From: Modicisalibacter muralis
GTDB taxonomy: Bacteria > Pseudomonadota > Gammaproteobacteria > Pseudomonadales > Halomonadaceae
Direction of reading: 5' to 3'
Assembly: GCF_900102945.1 (NCBI RefSeq)
Contig: NZ_FNGI01000002.1
Span: 62,001-126,000 of the forward strand
Length of the DNA stretch: 64,000 bases
Under the pieces are notes generated by a model. The model did no database searches. It saw only the letters and a list, made by a program, of their open reading frames with translations, and was not told the origin of the DNA. The translations under genes were made by a program, and so were the position numbers. This document shows positions 60,911 to 64,000 of this stretch, piece after piece. Each line of letters begins with the position of its first letter. Within the stretch, counting starts at the first letter, position 1.

Positions 60911-61882
60911 TTACAGGCGCTCGACACTAGACGCTGGAGGCGTTGTCGAGGGCTCGCAAACCTTCCAGCCGTAAGCGATAACGGCGACGATCATCAGGGT
61001 AATCAACACTCGCCCGACCAGAATGATCCAGATATCCGCGCCGAGAGCCAACATGAGCAATGTGTCCTCGATCAGCGAGTGCGACAATGACAGCCACGCC
61101 AGGGCCAAGAAGCATGTGCGGGCTGAGAACCGTTGCTTTCTCGCTTCTTCGATGATGACCGCCCCGCCATAGGTCAGCCCAAGCAGTACCCCGACCGTCG
61201 TCACGGTCGCCACTCGCGAATCGAGCCCCGAGATTCTCAGCAGCGGCGTCAAGGCGGTGGTGATCCAGCGTGTTATGCCTAACCGATCGAAAATATCCAA
61301 TAACAGCAGTAGCACGATGATGACCATGAACGTTATCGCCAGCGTGAACGCCGTAGACTGCATCCAGCCCCACAGACCAGTGCTTTCTCCCACCAGCGAG
61401 GAACCCCGCAGCCACTCCAGTGAGACCGGTTCGCTGAGGGCACCGCTCAGGCGGCACGCCCAGGCGACGCCAGCGCCATAGGCCAGCGCCACACCGATAC
61501 GCAGTAGCGTGGTGAGCCAGAAGCTGGCCCCCGCGCGACGCACGATTGCCTGTTCGATGGGCAGCGCATGCGCGAACAGCATCATGGCGCACAAGGCGCT
61601 CAGTTGCCCTACGGTAAGCTCGAGATTCGATGCGAACCCGCTCAGGGCCGCAATTCCACCATACAGGCCCGTAAGCAGCGTAGTGGCCCATACGATGCCG
61701 GCCCCGGGAGGCAAATCGATCAGCGCCATTGCCGGGGCAATGGCGTATCCCAGCATTTCGACAAGGCCCAGCCGCTGCCCCACGTAGACGATGACCATCA
61801 CCGGCAGCATTATCCTGGCCAGCGCAAGAAACGTTCGCCAGCTTCGTCCCAGCAAATTTTTAACGTAGGCGTAAAGGGTCAT
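60911..61882 (-). CDS. Nucleoside recognition (Gate) domain membrane protein
   Basis: A 323-residue integral membrane protein with about eight helices and two Gate-type repeats: AIAPAMALIDLPPGAGIVWATTLLTGLYGGIAALSGF and LTPLLRISGLDSRVATVTTVGVLLGLTYGGAVIIEEAR. Such YjiG/YjiH-like proteins are thought to transport small solutes; the substrate is unknown. The ATG at 61882 has GGTGAT upstream. It is divergent from an Lrp regulator (127 bases between), its probable controller. Confidence 0.8.
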   Translation of the reverse strand: MTLYAYVKNLLGRSWRTFLALARIMLPVMVIVYVGQRLGLVEMLGYAIAPAMALIDLPPGAGIVWATTLLTGLYGGIAALSGFASNLELTVGQLSALCAMMLFAHALPIEQAIVRRAGASFWLTTLLRIGVALAYGAGVAWACRLSGALSEPVSLEWLRGSSLVGESTGLWGWMQSTAFTLAITFMVIIVLLLLLDIFDRLGITRWITTALTPLLRISGLDSRVATVTTVGVLLGLTYGGAVIIEEARKQRFSARTCFLALAWLSLSHSLIEDTLLMLALGADIWIILVGRVLITLMIVAVIAYGWKVCEPSTTPPASSVERL

Positions 61883-61929
61883 TGTGATCACCAATAATTG
61901 CGCAATGGCCCATCATAACGCAGGTGAAT

Positions 61930-61954
61930 CACAACAATTTGCACGATTATTGTG
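61930..61954. promoter_or_regulatory. Dyad between the Gate-domain and Lrp genes
   Basis: CACAACAAT (61930-61938) and ATTATTGTG (61946-61954) form an inverted repeat with one mismatch around TTGCACG, in an AT-rich divergent gap. It is a plausible Lrp-type binding site. Confidence 0.45.
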
Positions 61955-62009
61955 CTATAAAAACATTTAACGCCTATTTAATCTTAAACAACGCCTTGAA
62001 ATTGCGAAC

Positions 62010-62492
62010 ATGGAACTCGACGCTTTCGATCACCGCATCCTAACCGCCTTGCAACGCGATGCCGATATATCCAATACCCTGCTAGCCGATGCGATAGGCC
62101 TGTCGGCATCAGCCTGTTTACGCCGGGTCGCCCGGCTGAAGAAGCTGGGAGTGATTCGCCGGGTCGTGGCGGTGATCGATCCTGCCAAGGTCAATCGCGC
62201 CCTGACCGCGGTCGTCACGGTGGAGTTCGCACGCCACGGCAGTGGCTACCGCCAACAGTTCGTCGGCAAGGTGCGCAGCGAAGCCGCCATTACGCAATGC
62301 TATGTGGTGACCGGCGAGGTTTCGTGCGTTGTGATCCTTCATGTGCACGATATGGAGGAGTATCTATCGTTGGCCGATCGGCTCTTCGATCAGGACGAGA
62401 ACGTACAGGCATTCCATACCTATATTGTCATGCAGACCGTCAAGCAGGAGACGAGCATCCCCCTGGAAGCGCCAAATCGTGCCGGGGATTGA
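62010..62492 (+). CDS. Lrp/AsnC family transcriptional regulator
   Basis: A 160-residue intact Lrp-type regulator: winged helix (about 3-60: LDAFDHRILTALQRDADISN, LSASACLRRVARLKKLG) and RAM domain (about 65-150: VTVEFARHG, ITQCYVVTGEVSCVVILHV). It is divergent from the Gate-domain transporter, which is the probable target. The next gene on the strand is the ABC exporter, separated by 188 bases with its own SoxR-type promoter. Confidence 0.88.
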   Translation: MELDAFDHRILTALQRDADISNTLLADAIGLSASACLRRVARLKKLGVIRRVVAVIDPAKVNRALTAVVTVEFARHGSGYRQQFVGKVRSEAAITQCYVVTGEVSCVVILHVHDMEEYLSLADRLFDQDENVQAFHTYIVMQTVKQETSIPLEAPNRAGD

Positions 62493-62544
62493 TCGCTGCA
62501 CCGGAGGCTGACTGTCGGTCGGCCGATGGCGATGCCGATTTTCC

Positions 62545-62575
62545 TTGACCTAAAGCTAAGTTCAGGTTTTAGGGT
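62545..62575 (+). promoter_or_regulatory. SoxR-type promoter for the ABC exporter
   Basis: TTGACC (62545-62550) and TAGGGT (62570-62575) are 19 bases apart. The spacer holds CCTAAAGCTAAGTTCAGG (62549-62566). It faces the exporter gene, whose start is 106 bases from the -10, leaving a leader of about 100 bases. Confidence 0.8.
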
Positions 62576-62680
62576 GACCATCGAATCGCGCGAGATAGGC
62601 AATCGATGAATGGTAACATCGCCATTTCGATTTCGATCTCCGCCGCAGTGAATGGACATCACCCGATCGAGGCACCCACC

Positions 62681-64000
62681 ATGTTTCGTTTCTTCGAGTC
62701 GCTGATCGACCCTTACCCTCAAGACGAGCCACGCACGCCACCCAACGGCCTGCTTGCCTTTCTGTACCACTATTCGAAGCCGGTCCTGCCGTTGCTGGCG
62801 GTGATGTCGGTACTCACCGCCTTGGTGTCCATCGCCGAGGTGGTGTTCTTCGCCTACATGGGCGAACTGGTCGACTGGCTCGGCGCTAGCGAGCGCGGCG
62901 CCTTCTTCGCCGAGCATGGTTGGGAGCTTGCCGGCATGGCGCTGTTGATCGTGGTGGTATTCCCGCTGCTGGTGCTGGCGCAGTCGCTGATCGTCCACCA
63001 GGGGATTTTCGGCAACTATCCGATGATCGTGCGCTGGCTCGCCCATCGCTACCTGCTCGATCAGAGCTTGCCGTTCTTTCAGGACGAGTTCGCCGGGCGT
63101 GTCTCGCAGAAGATCATGCAAACCGCGCTGGCGATCCGCGAGACGGTGATGAAGCTGATGGATGTCTTCGTCTACGTGGCGGTGTACTTCACCGGCGCGC
63201 TGTTTCTGCTCGGGCGTACCGAACTCTGGCTGGTCGCGCCGCTGGTCGTGTGGTTGGCGGGATATATGGCCATCGCGGTGTATTTCGTGCCGCGTCTGCG
63301 GCGCATCTCCAAGGCCCAGGCCGATGCGCGCGCGCAGATGACCGGCCGGGTCGTCGATAGCTACACCAATATCCAGACCATCAAACTGTTCGCCCATACA
63401 CTGCGCGAGCAGGACTACGCGCGTGGCGCCATGGATGGCTTCATGCAGACGGTCTACAAGCAGATGCGGCTGGTGACCAAGCTCACCGTCTGCCTGCAGA
63501 CGCTCAACTCGCTGCTGCTGGTCGCCATTGCCGGCATCGCCATATTCGCCTGGCATCAGGCGCTGATTTCGCTGGGCGCCATCGCCGTGGCCATCGCCCT
63601 GGTCATGCGCCTGCGCGCCATGTCGGACTGGATACTCTGGGAAATCGCTGGGTTGTTCGAGAACATCGGCACCGTTCAGGACGGTATCAATACCCTGGCG
63701 CAACCGAAGGCCATCGCCGATACCCCCGAGGCGCGGGAGCTGACCACGCCGCATAGCGAGATACGCCTCGAGCATGTGCGTTTTCGCTATGGCAACAACG
63801 GCGGCGGGCACAGCGAGCCACCGGTCATCGACGATCTGTCGCTGACCATCGCGCCGGGCGAGCGGGTCGGACTCGTCGGCCGCTCGGGTGCCGGCAAGTC
63901 GACACTGGTCAATCTGTTGTTGCGCTTCTATGAGCTTGAAAGCGGGCGTATTCTTATCGACGGTCAGGATATCGCCGGTGTCACCCAGGCGTCATTGCGA
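62681..64000 (+). CDS. ABC exporter, fused permease-ATPase (MsbA type), cut by the window end
   Basis: The first 440 codons are present. After a short polar N-terminus come six helices (about 30-320) of an exporter transmembrane domain, then the ATPase domain starting near 365 with Walker A GLVGRSGAGKST. The rest of the ATPase lies beyond the window. It would export lipids, peptides or drugs. A SoxR-type promoter upstream points to export of redox-active compounds. GAGG lies nine bases before the ATG at 62681. No stop is seen in frame. Confidence 0.85.
   Translation, partial: MFRFFESLIDPYPQDEPRTPPNGLLAFLYHYSKPVLPLLAVMSVLTALVSIAEVVFFAYMGELVDWLGASERGAFFAEHGWELAGMALLIVVVFPLLVLAQSLIVHQGIFGNYPMIVRWLAHRYLLDQSLPFFQDEFAGRVSQKIMQTALAIRETVMKLMDVFVYVAVYFTGALFLLGRTELWLVAPLVVWLAGYMAIAVYFVPRLRRISKAQADARAQMTGRVVDSYTNIQTIKLFAHTLREQDYARGAMDGFMQTVYKQMRLVTKLTVCLQTLNSLLLVAIAGIAIFAWHQALISLGAIAVAIALVMRLRAMSDWILWEIAGLFENIGTVQDGINTLAQPKAIADTPEARELTTPHSEIRLEHVRFRYGNNGGGHSEPPVIDDLSLTIAPGERVGLVGRSGAGKSTLVNLLLRFYELESGRILIDGQDIAGVTQASLR

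Noticed and set aside
62420-63811. 463-codon open frame on the minus strand across the ABC exporter
   Set aside because: The plus strand encodes clear exporter helices and Walker A; the minus frame has low-complexity His/Gln/Arg composition and no motif.
1-64000. Search by eye for tRNA, rRNA, CRISPR arrays and prophage genes
   Set aside because: No clover-leaf with conserved T-loop, no regularly spaced direct repeats and no phage structural or integrase genes were recognised; small tRNA genes could still have been missed without a program.

Overview
The window is GC-rich, gene-dense bacterial DNA. It most resembles a halophilic gammaproteobacterium of the Halomonadaceae (Halomonas and relatives). 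The main reasons are a complete ectoine catabolism locus (doeA, doeB, doeX, doeC, doeD) with eutB/eutC and a divergent MocR-type regulator of the EnuR kind, together with gammaproteobacterial yejK, zinT, ynjBCD-type, soxR and aryl-polyene genes. I see no rRNA, tRNA, CRISPR array, prophage or complete insertion sequence. Identifications rest on reading motifs and architecture; no database search was possible.

Layout. 1-4.5 kb: right end of an aryl-polyene-type fatty acid synthesis cluster (exporter end, FAD oxidoreductase, DUF3261-type lipoprotein, ketosynthase, hotdog dehydratase, FabG-type reductase), mostly with stop/start overlaps. 4.5-12.3 kb: a leftward type VI secretion cargo operon (VgrG, DUF4123 chaperone, VasX-like pore-forming effector, DUF6708-type membrane protein, then an AT-richer membrane protein of unknown family). 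12.4-20 kb: membrane protein, RidA, tandem UspA, SulP transporter, EamA transporter, slipin plus NfeD protease. 20-26 kb: YdeI-like, GFA, FAD monooxygenase, lipoprotein, a monooxygenase/VOC divergent pair, and a YnjB/YnjC transporter. 27-30.7 kb: an inverted four-gene operon (arylsulfotransferase-like propeller, YIGPGAG small protein, three-span membrane protein, PAPS-type sulfotransferase) lying between ynjC and its ATPase ynjD.

32-43 kb: ectoine/hydroxyectoine catabolism. DoeA opens ectoine to N-acetyl-diaminobutyrate, DoeB deacetylates it, DoeD transaminates and DoeC oxidises to aspartate; EutB/EutC supply the hydroxyectoine branch. 43-50 kb: GhrA-like reductase, YejK, a quinone reductase/LysR pair, ZinT with a Zur-like box, GST, and a sulfite dehydrogenase/cytochrome c pair. 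50-55 kb: MFS/AsnC pair, an ECF41 sigma factor with its carboxymuconolactone-decarboxylase partner and a matching promoter, DUF1127, and an FMN reductase/arylamine N-acetyltransferase operon. 55-64 kb: NhaC antiporter, amino acid oxidase, a broken Lrp gene, a Cds1-like PLP enzyme, SoxR, a Gate-domain transporter, an Lrp regulator and a truncated ABC exporter.

The most useful non-coding results are: three SoxR-type promoters, each with a 19-base spacer, around 55-62.6 kb that define a local regulon; a pair of about 143-bp MITE-like elements with IS5-type ends and YTAR-type targets, both inserted exactly at stop codons; three copies of a TCATGACAAT motif between doeA and enuR; an ECF41 promoter; several perfect operator-like palindromes; and an attenuator-like hairpin inside the cytochrome c coding sequence.
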